Below, piece after piece: positions 17,168-25,710 of a DNA stretch of 64,000 nucleotides (position 1 is the first letter of the stretch; each line of letters starts with the position of its first letter). Under the pieces are notes generated by a model that did no database searches, had not been told where the DNA came from, and saw nothing but the letters and a program-made list of their open reading frames with translations. Source of the stretch: JASSUD01 sp031963445 (GTDB lineage Bacteria > Pseudomonadota > Gammaproteobacteria > Burkholderiales > Burkholderiaceae); contig JASSUH010000001.1 in the NCBI GenBank assembly GCA_031963445.1, forward strand, positions 62,001 through 126,000. The letters are read 5' to 3'. The position numbers and the translations under genes were made by a program.

Positions 17168-17835
17168 CTTACTGCCCCCTTTATGCCGCAAATAAGAGAA
17201 TTAAGAATATTCTGAGCAGTATAGGATCTTGTTAATCAAAGTCTCTAAGTAAAAACCTGAAATATTATCTGAAGCCAATCAAAAAAATGGCTGGCCATGA
17301 TAGAAAAACATTAAATATCAGTGGGTTACATAAAAATCCTCCACAGTCTTATATAACTAAGATGTTTTACTGATTTTGATGTAATTAATAATAAACATAC
17401 TGCTCAACTACCGTATTTTTTTCTTATATCGGTTTTTTATATTAACACTGTATTAAAGCAACCATTTTGTACTGGATTAATCAGGCAGTAATCGCCTTCA
17501 GCCATCTATACTTAAAGCCTAAATTTCCGATTTCCATTGAGATTAAAAAGAGCTTTTTTATGCCTATGAGCATCGTTGCTGCTGTCGTCTATGATAAGTG
17601 CGTGCTCAAGCTAAAACTACTCTGGAGCAAGAAATTTCTTTGCTTTGATCGCTGTAGCTGTATGGTCGGGGAATAGATGGATTTAGATATTCTTTCGACA
17701 TCCCTATCTCCACATACTTATAAATTTATGAGAAGGCTTAAATATAAGGTGTCGCCTCGTTTCTATTCTTATTAGAAGAGCATATAAAGCCAACCTTGGA
17801 TGCGTCTTATTTTAAGTCGCAAAGGACGGCCTTTT
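17168..17835. other. AT-rich divergent intergenic region
   Basis: This 668-bp gap separates the divergent genes at 16,013 and 17,836 and should hold promoters for both. A 69-codon plus-strand frame (17,467-17,676) has no ribosome site and no recognisable sequence. No repeats or RNA genes are visible. Confidence 0.4.
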
Positions 17836-19278
17836 ATGGTTACTTCTATAGACTCCGCTTTAGTTGTAAGTCGCTTTTTTGAACATTCCAGTGATTGTCT
17901 AAGTGGGCTGCGTGAAAAGCACACCTCGCTTGCCTCGTCTTTTTCTAGCCTGCAAGAAAGTTATAAAAACCCAGATAAAGTGACCCGCTTAAAGCACCGT
18001 CTTTTGGGGTCGGAGAAAGAAGCGCAAGAACAAGAAAAAATCTTACTTGCAATAAAAGGTTTGCTGGATAGTAGTATTAGCATTATTGAGCATCTTTTAA
18101 GATTGAATGCGCTCATAGAAAACAGTATTGTGGGAAGGGGAAAAGAGGACTGGCTGACGCCTGAAATAGAGCAAGAGGTATGTGCTTATCTTCATAGCCT
18201 TCGTTTTTTATTTAACACAAAAGTACAAGAAGGCTTAGGGGAACAAAAACAACCTACTCCAGAGGGTTTGCTGGAAACACATGCCAGTCTTTATCCTGAT
18301 GGCTTGTTACAAAAAGCAGAAAGGCTACGTATAGAGCTACATGTTCAATCTAGCTTCATATCAGAGCATCTTGCAGAATTTCATAAAGCCTTAGTTGGGC
18401 TAGCAGGTACCATAACTACAATATGGGGCCTATCTATTCAGGCTGGTTTACTTGTAGTATCTGGCCCCTTCGTAGGGGCAGGCGTTCCTCTTCTTATCTG
18501 TATCTCTCTCACTTTAATTGGGGCAGGCGCTCAGGTCGCAAAAATGCGGCATGCTGTAAAAATGGGTGTTAAGCCTGCGCTCGATAAAGAGGTTCTTATT
18601 CATTTTATTGAAAATTTGAAAGCTATGGAAAGCTTAATGAAGGCTATTTTCAGAACGGATGTCAATGTTCAGAAAATTACACAAGACACTCAACAAATAG
18701 TAGCCGCTGCCGAACGCACCGAGAAAAATACACAGGTTGGCGCAGAAGCTCTTAATAAAGTTGTTGAATCTCAAGCGCGAATAGAACAGAAAGTCAATAA
18801 CCAGCAGCCAGCTATTGTTATAAACAATAACCTCAGCGAAGGGGCCATGAGATTGCTTTTGGAAGCCAATGCTAGAGGAGAGCTTTCATCAAATAATCCT
18901 CTTTTGTTGGCTTTTACCGGTCAAACTTCCGCCACTTTACAAATCACCGGCGCACCGCCGTCAGGGGCTAATGAATCTGAATACCTTTCGCTTAGAAAAC
19001 GGAAGATTTCTGCTACTTCTACCCTTTCTGCTATCTCGGAAGAGAGCTTAAGTGCTAGTTCTTCTAGAAGTAGTACGCCAACCACTGGCGATAGCGGGCC
19101 AGTCACTCCTACTTTCCCTCAGGAAAGCGAATTTTTATCTGATTCTTCTTCGTCATACAAAGGAAAAGCAACTACCCCTTTAATGGTAGAGATAGAAAGT
19201 GAAGAGGAATATCTAGCGATTCAAGAGTTCAGAAAGCAACGGCAGATAGAGATGAACGCAAACTTAAAGGCAGCGTAA
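17836..19278 (+). CDS. Bilobed-membrane protein with Ser-rich tail (candidate effector)
   Basis: A 480-aa protein. Residues 20-85 are a coiled coil and 90-180 are helical. Residues 186-234 form a long double hydrophobic hairpin (LVGLAGTITTIWGL..., then VPLLICISLTLIGAGAQ). The second arm resembles VPICISLSVGILSS of the 47,467 protein. A helical region with an Asn-rich segment near 330 follows, then a Ser/Thr/Pro-rich tail (about 385-445). The ATG at 17,836 is preferred over the ATG 12 codons upstream because an AAAGGAC box lies about 10 bases ahead. No signal peptide. A host-membrane-directed effector is possible but unproven. Confidence 0.65.
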   Translation: MVTSIDSALVVSRFFEHSSDCLSGLREKHTSLASSFSSLQESYKNPDKVTRLKHRLLGSEKEAQEQEKILLAIKGLLDSSISIIEHLLRLNALIENSIVGRGKEDWLTPEIEQEVCAYLHSLRFLFNTKVQEGLGEQKQPTPEGLLETHASLYPDGLLQKAERLRIELHVQSSFISEHLAEFHKALVGLAGTITTIWGLSIQAGLLVVSGPFVGAGVPLLICISLTLIGAGAQVAKMRHAVKMGVKPALDKEVLIHFIENLKAMESLMKAIFRTDVNVQKITQDTQQIVAAAERTEKNTQVGAEALNKVVESQARIEQKVNNQQPAIVINNNLSEGAMRLLLEANARGELSSNNPLLLAFTGQTSATLQITGAPPSGANESEYLSLRKRKISATSTLSAISEESLSASSSRSSTPTTGDSGPVTPTFPQESEFLSDSSSSYKGKATTPLMVEIESEEEYLAIQEFRKQRQIEMNANLKAA

Positions 19279-19295
19279 GATTTAGAAGTTTTTAT

Positions 19296-19880
19296 TTATT
19301 TTAGTGTGGGGGAGGACCAGCCCACCCGAGTGAGCGTGTCGATCAACGTGGTACGGCTGACACCGAAATTGCGGCATACAGCCGCCTTGGACATGCCGTT
19401 GTTCAGCGCAGCAATGATGACATCCAACTTCTCGCCGACGATGACAGGTGGACGTCCACCGATCCGACCACGCCGCTTGGCGGCGGCTAGCCCCGCAACG
19501 ATGCGCTCCTGGATCAAAGCCCGCTCGTACTGAGCGAGTGCGCCGAACACGTGAAATAGCAGCTCGCCCGATGCCGTAGTGGTGTCCATGCCCTCGGTGA
19601 GTGAACGGAATGCCACCTGCCGATCTTTCAATGTGGTCACAATGGTGAGCAGGTGCGATAGCGAACGTCCCAGCCGATCTAACTTCCAGACAACAAGTAT
19701 GTCGCCAGGGCATACGAATTCCAGTGCTTGCGTCAAACCAGTCCGACCATCTTTGGCTCCGGAAGCATGATCCTCGAACAGATGGCGGGCATCGACGCCT
19801 GCCGCTAATAGTGCATCGCGTTGTAAGTCCGTGCTCTGCCGATCAGAATCCGACGAAACGCGCATATAACCCACTAACAT
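19296..19880 (-). CDS. Tn3-family serine resolvase/invertase
   Basis: A 194-aa site-specific serine recombinase. It has the catalytic N-terminus MLVGYMRVSSDSDRQ (nucleophile Ser at residue 9 or 10), the DRLGRSLSHLL block, YERALIQERI, and a C-terminal helix-turn-helix (MSKAAVCRNFGVSRTTLIDTL). It would resolve transposition cointegrates at a res site. GC content is clearly higher than in the flanking effector-like genes, a sign of separate origin. No tnpA is present, so this is a transposon remnant or a solitary recombinase. I favour the second in-frame ATG, which gives the standard N-terminus. Confidence 0.9.
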   Translation of the reverse strand: MLVGYMRVSSDSDRQSTDLQRDALLAAGVDARHLFEDHASGAKDGRTGLTQALEFVCPGDILVVWKLDRLGRSLSHLLTIVTTLKDRQVAFRSLTEGMDTTTASGELLFHVFGALAQYERALIQERIVAGLAAAKRRGRIGGRPPVIVGEKLDVIIAALNNGMSKAAVCRNFGVSRTTLIDTLTRVGWSSPTLK

Positions 19881-19920
19881 AGACGGATAACCCAAAAAAA
19901 TAGATTTCCGTATAGTAGTG

Positions 19921-20014
19921 CATTACGACACTGTTTTCCGCCTATTTTTAGAGGCTTCAAATTGTTAATTTTGCTTGCACTTGCTAACGTGTCGTAAAAC
20001 AGGTGTTTTACGCC
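19921..20014. promoter_or_regulatory. Candidate res site of the resolvase
   Basis: CGTAAAAC (19993-20000), AGGT, GTTTTACG (20005-20012) is a perfect dyad. A related half, TTACGACACTGTTTTCCGCC, lies at 19,923-19,942. Paired subsites just upstream of a resolvase gene are the usual res layout. Confidence 0.5.
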
Positions 20015-20094
20015 ATTGTGTTAAACAATTGTATGCGCTTGAACTAATTAAAGATCGACATCGATTCAAAGTTGAAGAGATGCTCAAAGCGCTC

Positions 20095-20736
20095 CTAAAT
20101 TCGCTTTTGGATATTCCCCAAGGCTAGTCCTGCTAATACACAACTCACCATCATCACAGCTGGGATCAGCATCGGCTCCAGCGTAATTGGGGCCAGGAAA
20201 ACCATAAGCATCCCTATTCCTAGAAGCGTAATGCCTCGCATGCTGTAATGATGAATCACAGGACTCACATAGTCGAAATTGGTACGCTTGATACGTCGCA
20301 TCATGCAACCTTCCCAGATCGCAGGCATCCCTACTAGAAGTAGGTAAGGCCACCATAATCCTAAGAACGCTAGCCGGACATAAAACTGGTAAATGATGCG
20401 CATCAAGGCATCTACGCGCACTGATAGCCAACCGAATAATCCCTGGGCAAAATCCTCTAGCCCTTTCGAGCGTTGTCTTTCTTGTTCTGTGGGAATCAAT
20501 AAATGGTGAAGCGACTGATAAAAGCCTGAATCGACGAAACTGGCCCTAAACCAGACCTGTGCCTTTTGCATTGCCCATTGCCGTGTATCGGCTCCTAGCC
20601 GCTGTTCAATGCGCTGTGATTCGAGCGTGCGCGCTTTTTCGATCCAATTCGTCGGCACCAGCAAAGCCAGAACGATCAATTCTGTCAAAAATATCCACAG
20701 CAGCTTATTTCCCCACGAAGATCGCTCCTTCCTCAC
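20095..20736 (-). CDS. DUF4400 membrane protein (SXT TraJ/s043-like)
   Basis: A 213-aa membrane protein. Hydrophobic segments lie at about residues 10-27, 125-143 and 172-206. An N-terminal periplasmic-like stretch contains NWIEKARTLESQRIEQRLG and an amphipathic middle. This layout and its place directly after traD match the DUF4400 proteins of SXT/R391-type and related integrative elements. The start overlaps the traD stop by four bases. Its exact role in transfer is not established. The downstream side is the resolvase insertion, so any further transfer genes that once followed have been displaced or lost. Confidence 0.75.
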   Translation of the reverse strand: MRKERSSWGNKLLWIFLTELIVLALLVPTNWIEKARTLESQRIEQRLGADTRQWAMQKAQVWFRASFVDSGFYQSLHHLLIPTEQERQRSKGLEDFAQGLFGWLSVRVDALMRIIYQFYVRLAFLGLWWPYLLLVGMPAIWEGCMMRRIKRTNFDYVSPVIHHYSMRGITLLGIGMLMVFLAPITLEPMLIPAVMMVSCVLAGLALGNIQKRI

Positions 20737-22604
20737 GGTTTTGCTCCCGCACCTTTCTGAGCAAAGTGGGATACATCGTTGTCGGTTACCCTTAATATTG
20801 GTAAACGTCCTTTGATGATTTTGCCACCAGCCAGCGTGGCGAGATACTCAAAATTAGGCAGCATCCCCAATAAAGCAGAAGGGAAAAGTTCTGCTTCTTC
20901 CTCTTTAAGCTGTTCCGTTTGATTGCTACTTGCCAACACAGGCCTTTCACTTTGGATCGTCTGGCTTTGCGTACACATTACATAGTTTAGGCGCGTCTTC
21001 GGATGACTTAGCGTCATATATTCTTGCGTCTTTTGATCCAAGATGCGCAGCGCAATGCGCGTATTCATATTACCAAGCACTTGATACGCCTTATGTTCAT
21101 TACCTAGGCGAGCAACAAGATCAGAGATAGTTTGTGCCGCCAGCCATAAACGTAACCCTGCTCCTCGCCCTTTATTGAGCAATTGGATACACGGTTCGTT
21201 GATCACTTCCGCTGCTTCATCAATAAAGACATTCACCGGCGCATTAGACATTCCATAGTTATAGCGATCTCCAGCCACCGCAGCGAGATCAGACAAAAAC
21301 GAAGAGCCAATGGCGCTACCGACCACTGGATTGCTCAAAATGTTCAGTCCAATATAGGCAACCTGGCCGTTTCGGGCAATTTTGGCGGTATCTGTGATCG
21401 GTCGGAGATCTTCAGGGTCGTTTGGGTCAGGCGAAAGCAATGGCCCCAATTCACCCGAAGTCAGCATATTCATGATGGGCAGCAAAGAGGCCACCATCTT
21501 GGAGAAGTGGGTGCCATCGTGCTTGAACATGGATAGCAATCCTTCTAAATCAGGATTAGGGTGCAGGGGCTGAATCTTGTCGTAGTAAAAATTTGCTAAA
21601 GCCATCGCTTTATCGTCACTGCCACGCCTTGTGCGTTCGAGCCATGACTTCGCTTTTGCTTGCCAATCTGGGCATACTTTCTCGCAATAGGCGATGACAG
21701 CTTGCTCCACTAAACTTGCTGCGCCACCTTCCAGAAAGCGACGCAAGCGTACCAAATTAGGGCGAGTCGATACCAACATCAGCCCTTGGGCGATATTATT
21801 GAGTGCCTGCCAGCCAAATGATTTAAACGGATCGGAACCTGTTTCAGAAGGGATGAGCGCCGCTAAACGACTGGCAATTTCACTGACTTGCCCAAAGTGG
21901 CGCAATGGATCGAGGCGAACACTGCGCTCAGGAAAGGCCGGATGAAAATACACAAAACGTTCAGGCTGCCCCATCGCTTCACAAACCCGTTTTGCGTTAT
22001 CACACAAAGCATGATCACCTTTCGGGTCTACAATAATGACCGCCTCACCCCTCAAAATAGCTTGGGCGATAAGTAAATCAAATAAACGCGTTTTACCTGC
22101 GCCCGTGGTACCTAAAATGAGGGTGTGTCCTTCTGTATGCGATAAAAGCTGGTACTGCTTTGCTTCACGGCTTTCTACCCCATGAATCCAAGGTTGACCG
22201 AGCGCCGCTATGATTTTCTGTTTAACGATGCGCGATGTATCGCGCTTTAAGATTTCAAAGACCCGCTGTGTATGTCGGTGCTCCCAAGCAAAGCCATATC
22301 CTAGCCAGAGATGATCGGGGCATTGGCCCTGTTCATGCTGAAGTTCTGTCAACGTGATCTGTGGAACTGAGCGCCCCTGCAGGCTGCGTTGCAGTCGGGC
22401 TATGCGCACCGCACGGGGTAACCAACGCAGCGCCATTACACTGCACAGCCCGACCATCCAATAAAAAGGGCCAATTGGTAAAGTACTGTTCGCTTGAAAA
22501 ATCCCTGCTGCGAGCGCGGCGAATACCCAACCTGCGAGCGCCTGCGCTTCATAATTCGGCCGAAAAGCTATGTCATAGGCGGTTGGATCAAATAATTTAA
22601 GCAT
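20733..22604 (-). CDS. traD: TraD, type IV coupling protein (SXT/TOL subfamily)
   Basis: A 623-aa inner-membrane ATPase that brings relaxase-bound DNA to the secretion channel. Two N-terminal membrane helices (about 24-62) precede the VirD4/TraG-type ATPase domain with Walker A GTTGAGKT (165-172), a VDPKGDHAL block (about 192-200) and Walker B VFIDEAAEV (459-467). The final QTISDLVARLGNEHKAYQVL region is typical of the group. Its start overlaps the end of traI by eight bases. Length is normal for the family and no motif is missing. Confidence 0.93.
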   Translation of the reverse strand: MLKLFDPTAYDIAFRPNYEAQALAGWVFAALAAGIFQANSTLPIGPFYWMVGLCSVMALRWLPRAVRIARLQRSLQGRSVPQITLTELQHEQGQCPDHLWLGYGFAWEHRHTQRVFEILKRDTSRIVKQKIIAALGQPWIHGVESREAKQYQLLSHTEGHTLILGTTGAGKTRLFDLLIAQAILRGEAVIIVDPKGDHALCDNAKRVCEAMGQPERFVYFHPAFPERSVRLDPLRHFGQVSEIASRLAALIPSETGSDPFKSFGWQALNNIAQGLMLVSTRPNLVRLRRFLEGGAASLVEQAVIAYCEKVCPDWQAKAKSWLERTRRGSDDKAMALANFYYDKIQPLHPNPDLEGLLSMFKHDGTHFSKMVASLLPIMNMLTSGELGPLLSPDPNDPEDLRPITDTAKIARNGQVAYIGLNILSNPVVGSAIGSSFLSDLAAVAGDRYNYGMSNAPVNVFIDEAAEVINEPCIQLLNKGRGAGLRLWLAAQTISDLVARLGNEHKAYQVLGNMNTRIALRILDQKTQEYMTLSHPKTRLNYVMCTQSQTIQSERPVLASSNQTEQLKEEEAELFPSALLGMLPNFEYLATLAGGKIIKGRLPILRVTDNDVSHFAQKGAGAKP

Positions 22605-24768
22605 TAGAGCGCATGTGTAAAATCAGTTTTCCCCCTTCTAAGCGCAGACGATCTGTCTCTAAGTTACGTAGCGTTAGACGGAGTAGCGGTAAGCTAAAAT
22701 CCGGATGTGCTTTGGCTAGCTGCTCCAAGCAACCTGCGTCCGTTATGGATTGGCCATTTTCTTGTATGACAGGCGCTATGAGCCAACGGCCTTTGCCTAT
22801 GCGAATCATTTCGATTAGCTCTTGAATAGCCTGCTCTGGAGTAGGTTGAGAAGACGCTGGAGCAGGCGTTTGCGCGGTAGTAGACGGCGACAATATAGGC
22901 AAATAGGCATTGGCTAGGGGATCCGTCGTGGTAGAGATCGACGAAGGTGAAAACCCTGTTTGCGTGGTTTTTTGACGGTTAGTAGATGCAACCTCTGATA
23001 AAAAAGCGATACTTGGCCGTGCAGTATTTGCTTGAGCAATGTTGAGAGCGCAGGCCATGGCCTTTGATAAAGCATCCGTAAAAACTAAAACCTTCTTTCC
23101 TTGGATAACACGTACCTTACGATCTGGACTCATCAGATCAGGCTCAATGGCACCTGCCTCAAAAAGAGTCGTCACAATTTGAGCCGGTTCTCCTAACTGT
23201 CGTGCACCTTCGGGATATAACATCACTATATGTCCCTCTAGCTGATTAATGATGTGACCTAATGGCTGATGGCCTGCTAGTACAGGATCAAGTGCTAATC
23301 GAAGTAAAGGAGCTGCGGCTCCATAACTGTTGAGCAGTGCATCGATGGTAGGAATATGTACTTCATGCTCATGTGCTTTTGACGCTTCTGCTGACTGGGC
23401 AAAGAGTGCTGCTATTTCAGAAGCTTTCTGTACAACATCTTTTTTATTCTGCTGGCCATCTATTTCCTGCTCTTCTATTTCTTCCTCTAATACTTGGCCG
23501 TCTAGTTGGGCAGGTGCTCCGGTAATAAAAATCCACTCTGGTGCCGTTAAACGCAGTAACCACGGCTTAGTGGGTGAGTCGCCTGCTTGTTTAATGGGTA
23601 AACGCACGCGCCAATAGCGAGTTGAGCGGCTTATAGAGGCATTGCTTTGAGTGTCTTTAATAGTGGATGGCTGAGCGACGCCACGCTCAATTAAAAAATC
23701 AGCGAGCCTATCTAATTCCTGCGGCACACCCGGCACTTGATCCTGCCGAATCAGCGCTAGTAAATCTGGAAATCCACGCCCCCAATCCAGAAATACCCCT
23801 TGTTTTAAATGCCAAACCTTTGCATTTGGCTTATTGACCAGCCAATGACCCGAATGAACAAAGCGGCGAATGACGCCGAGTACATATTCCTCAATAGTGG
23901 TACCTAGGCCATTACGCTTTAGGTCCCGTGACACGCTCGCCTGATCGGCTTGATGCACCAATTTGGTCAGGGGTTGATTGCTTACTTGCCCCGTCAAAGA
24001 TTCCAATAAGCTAGCAATAGGCTGAGGGCCAAAGGCCGATAGATACGCCGTCGTCTCTTTCGGCAGTAGTCGATTAGCACACAACACCGCGAATACTTGA
24101 TGGCGCTTGTGTTGGCGAGTGGGCCACTGAATCCAATAACGTTCAATTTTATGGTGTGCCGCCCATTGAATTAAATCCTCAGAATAGGGATTCCATATGT
24201 GCTGACCCGCTTGATCTGTAACGATGAGATCCGATAGTGGCTTACCTGCATCATGGAGTAATCCGGCCAAACAGGCCGCGAGTCGCCAACGTGGTTCTAA
24301 CTCTCGACGAAGTTGTGGCGCTTCATCGGTCGAAAACACTATTTCTTCCGAGGCCTGTGCGGCACCAAAAGCCACTTCCAGACTGTGATGCCATAAACCA
24401 CCTGCGCCTCGATGATGGTGATGCTCTGAGGCAGGCAATAGATGCACGAAAGCCGCATAATGGGATAAGACCGGCAATACCCATAGACTAAATTCATCTG
24501 AGGTCAACCCTAGTGTTGACCGGAGGCGCTCAATCAACACCCCTTGACTCGCCAGTATGGCGTCAATGGGTGTCATGGGCAGCCCTTGTGCAAAAGGGGG
24601 ATATCGAGGAATCTCGGGCTGAATAGGTGCCTTGGGCACTATTTGGCTTTTAGCAGGCAGTGATTTTTTAAGCCATAGTCCCAATAGGCGATGCCATAGA
24701 GGTTTTATGCCCCAGCTATGCCACGACAAACTGCCTGCTCGCTTCATCAAAAAATTACTCTGTTGCAC
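22597..24768 (-). CDS. traI: TraI, MOBH-family relaxase
   Basis: A 723-aa relaxase expected to nick oriT and pilot the strand. The MOBH signature is explicit: a His-rich EHHHHRGAGGLWHHSLE block (about 115-131) and an HD metal motif LLHDAGKP (170-177), both belonging to the TraI_2 domain. The C-terminal half has the variable domain found in long TraI proteins, ending in a winged-helix-like region (about 660-720), with a Ser/Thr/Pro linker near 600-640. The start is a GTG after an AGGACAGAGG stretch; an ATG lies seven codons in. It forms an operon with traD and the DUF4400 gene, and diverges from the mobI-like gene. Confidence 0.92.
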   Translation of the reverse strand: MQQSNFLMKRAGSLSWHSWGIKPLWHRLLGLWLKKSLPAKSQIVPKAPIQPEIPRYPPFAQGLPMTPIDAILASQGVLIERLRSTLGLTSDEFSLWVLPVLSHYAAFVHLLPASEHHHHRGAGGLWHHSLEVAFGAAQASEEIVFSTDEAPQLRRELEPRWRLAACLAGLLHDAGKPLSDLIVTDQAGQHIWNPYSEDLIQWAAHHKIERYWIQWPTRQHKRHQVFAVLCANRLLPKETTAYLSAFGPQPIASLLESLTGQVSNQPLTKLVHQADQASVSRDLKRNGLGTTIEEYVLGVIRRFVHSGHWLVNKPNAKVWHLKQGVFLDWGRGFPDLLALIRQDQVPGVPQELDRLADFLIERGVAQPSTIKDTQSNASISRSTRYWRVRLPIKQAGDSPTKPWLLRLTAPEWIFITGAPAQLDGQVLEEEIEEQEIDGQQNKKDVVQKASEIAALFAQSAEASKAHEHEVHIPTIDALLNSYGAAAPLLRLALDPVLAGHQPLGHIINQLEGHIVMLYPEGARQLGEPAQIVTTLFEAGAIEPDLMSPDRKVRVIQGKKVLVFTDALSKAMACALNIAQANTARPSIAFLSEVASTNRQKTTQTGFSPSSISTTTDPLANAYLPILSPSTTAQTPAPASSQPTPEQAIQELIEMIRIGKGRWLIAPVIQENGQSITDAGCLEQLAKAHPDFSLPLLRLTLRNLETDRLRLEGGKLILHMRSNA

Positions 24769-25023
24769 CCTCTGTCCTTGGAGAAACTTGTTTTAGCTCC
24801 AAGACAATACCAATGTTTAGTGGTGAGGTATGAACGTGAAATGGGGTGTGGAGGCACCCTATAGCGTGATAGGTCCCCGATAAAAACAGTTAACTTCCTC
24901 TTAACTACTTGGAACTAGTCAACGCATGTTCCCCTCTATGCGGTACAGACGTTGAATGTTCCCCAAAGGATAGGTATGTGGTGGTACGTGGGCGGTTATT
25001 TCACTGTGGAGCACAGGGCTTGA
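24769..25023. other. Candidate origin of transfer (oriT)
   Basis: A 255-bp non-coding gap between divergent traI and the mobI-like gene. Seen: inverted repeats CTTGGAG/CTCCAAG (24777-24783, 24797-24803), GGGTG/CACCC (24844-24848, 24855-24859), AGTTAA/TTAACT (24888-24893, 24901-24906) and CAACG/CGTTG (24920-24924, 24950-24954). ATGTTCCCC is directly repeated at 24,926-24,934 and 24,956-24,964. In SXT/R391 elements oriT lies directly upstream of mobI, and MobI is needed for its use. The location is therefore an inference from synteny plus a repeat-rich sequence. Promoters for both genes must also be here. Confidence 0.55.
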
Positions 25024-25548
25024 ATGGAAAAAGATTGGGCAGCTTTAATGGAGGCAAAGGCTATTGCTGAACGACAGCAGATTAGTGGCCAACACTTAGC
25101 AAAAGCTGCGCATGGCTGGTTGGACCAGATAAAGGCGTTGGCTGAGGACGAGCTTCAGCGGTTGGTGGTGGAAGCACAGAAAGAAGCCGATAACTTTTGG
25201 GCAGAGAATCATTATCAACGCACCCATGGCAGTCAAGAAGAAAAAGGGAAATTTGGCACGCGGGTAAGGCTCATCCATCATTCTCTGCAGGCCACATGGT
25301 ATCGGAATCACTTTATTCACAAAAAGCCTTATTCCGTACATATTCCAAAAGGCGGTCGCGCTGCGCGCTATCCTGAGAGCGCTTTTGCTAAGGCTAATGA
25401 ATGGGAAAAAATTTTGATTAAGGCAGTCGAAGATCGTTATGCGTTGCTGCGGCGGCGCTCTACTGCCTTGAGTCGATTGCGTGCTGTGCTGGCGGAGTAT
25501 GAGCGTTTATTGGCAGAGAGTTTTGCGAAATATTCGGGAAGTTGCTAA
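25024..25548 (+). CDS. mobI: MobI-like conjugative transfer protein
   Basis: A 174-aa basic cytoplasmic protein. The family pattern is visible: FGTRVRLIHHSLQATWYRN (about 79-97), then a Lys-rich turn, an RYPESAFAKANEWEK block (about 117-131) and a final helix with RRRSTALSRLRAVLAEYERLL. In SXT/IncA-C elements MobI works with TraI at oriT as an auxiliary mobilisation protein. The start codon ATG has only a weak GGAGCACAGGG site. Its position divergent from traI supports the call. I rely on recall of the family pattern, so confidence is moderate. Confidence 0.68.
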   Translation: MEKDWAALMEAKAIAERQQISGQHLAKAAHGWLDQIKALAEDELQRLVVEAQKEADNFWAENHYQRTHGSQEEKGKFGTRVRLIHHSLQATWYRNHFIHKKPYSVHIPKGGRAARYPESAFAKANEWEKILIKAVEDRYALLRRRSTALSRLRAVLAEYERLLAESFAKYSGSC

Positions 25549-25710
25549 ATAAAAAATTGGATGAAGCAGGCAATGGTCTAGCCATTAGATTTAATATTTT
25601 ATTAGGGCTGCACTGAAAGAATTGTCAGTAAGTAGCCGTATAAACAGGGGCCATCCTAAGTGATAAAAATATAAACAGCATGCCTTTATCAAATTAGGAG
25701 ATAACGCATC

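Noticed and set aside
17467..17676. 69-codon frame in the divergent gap
   Set aside because: No ribosome site or recognisable sequence; lies in a promoter region.
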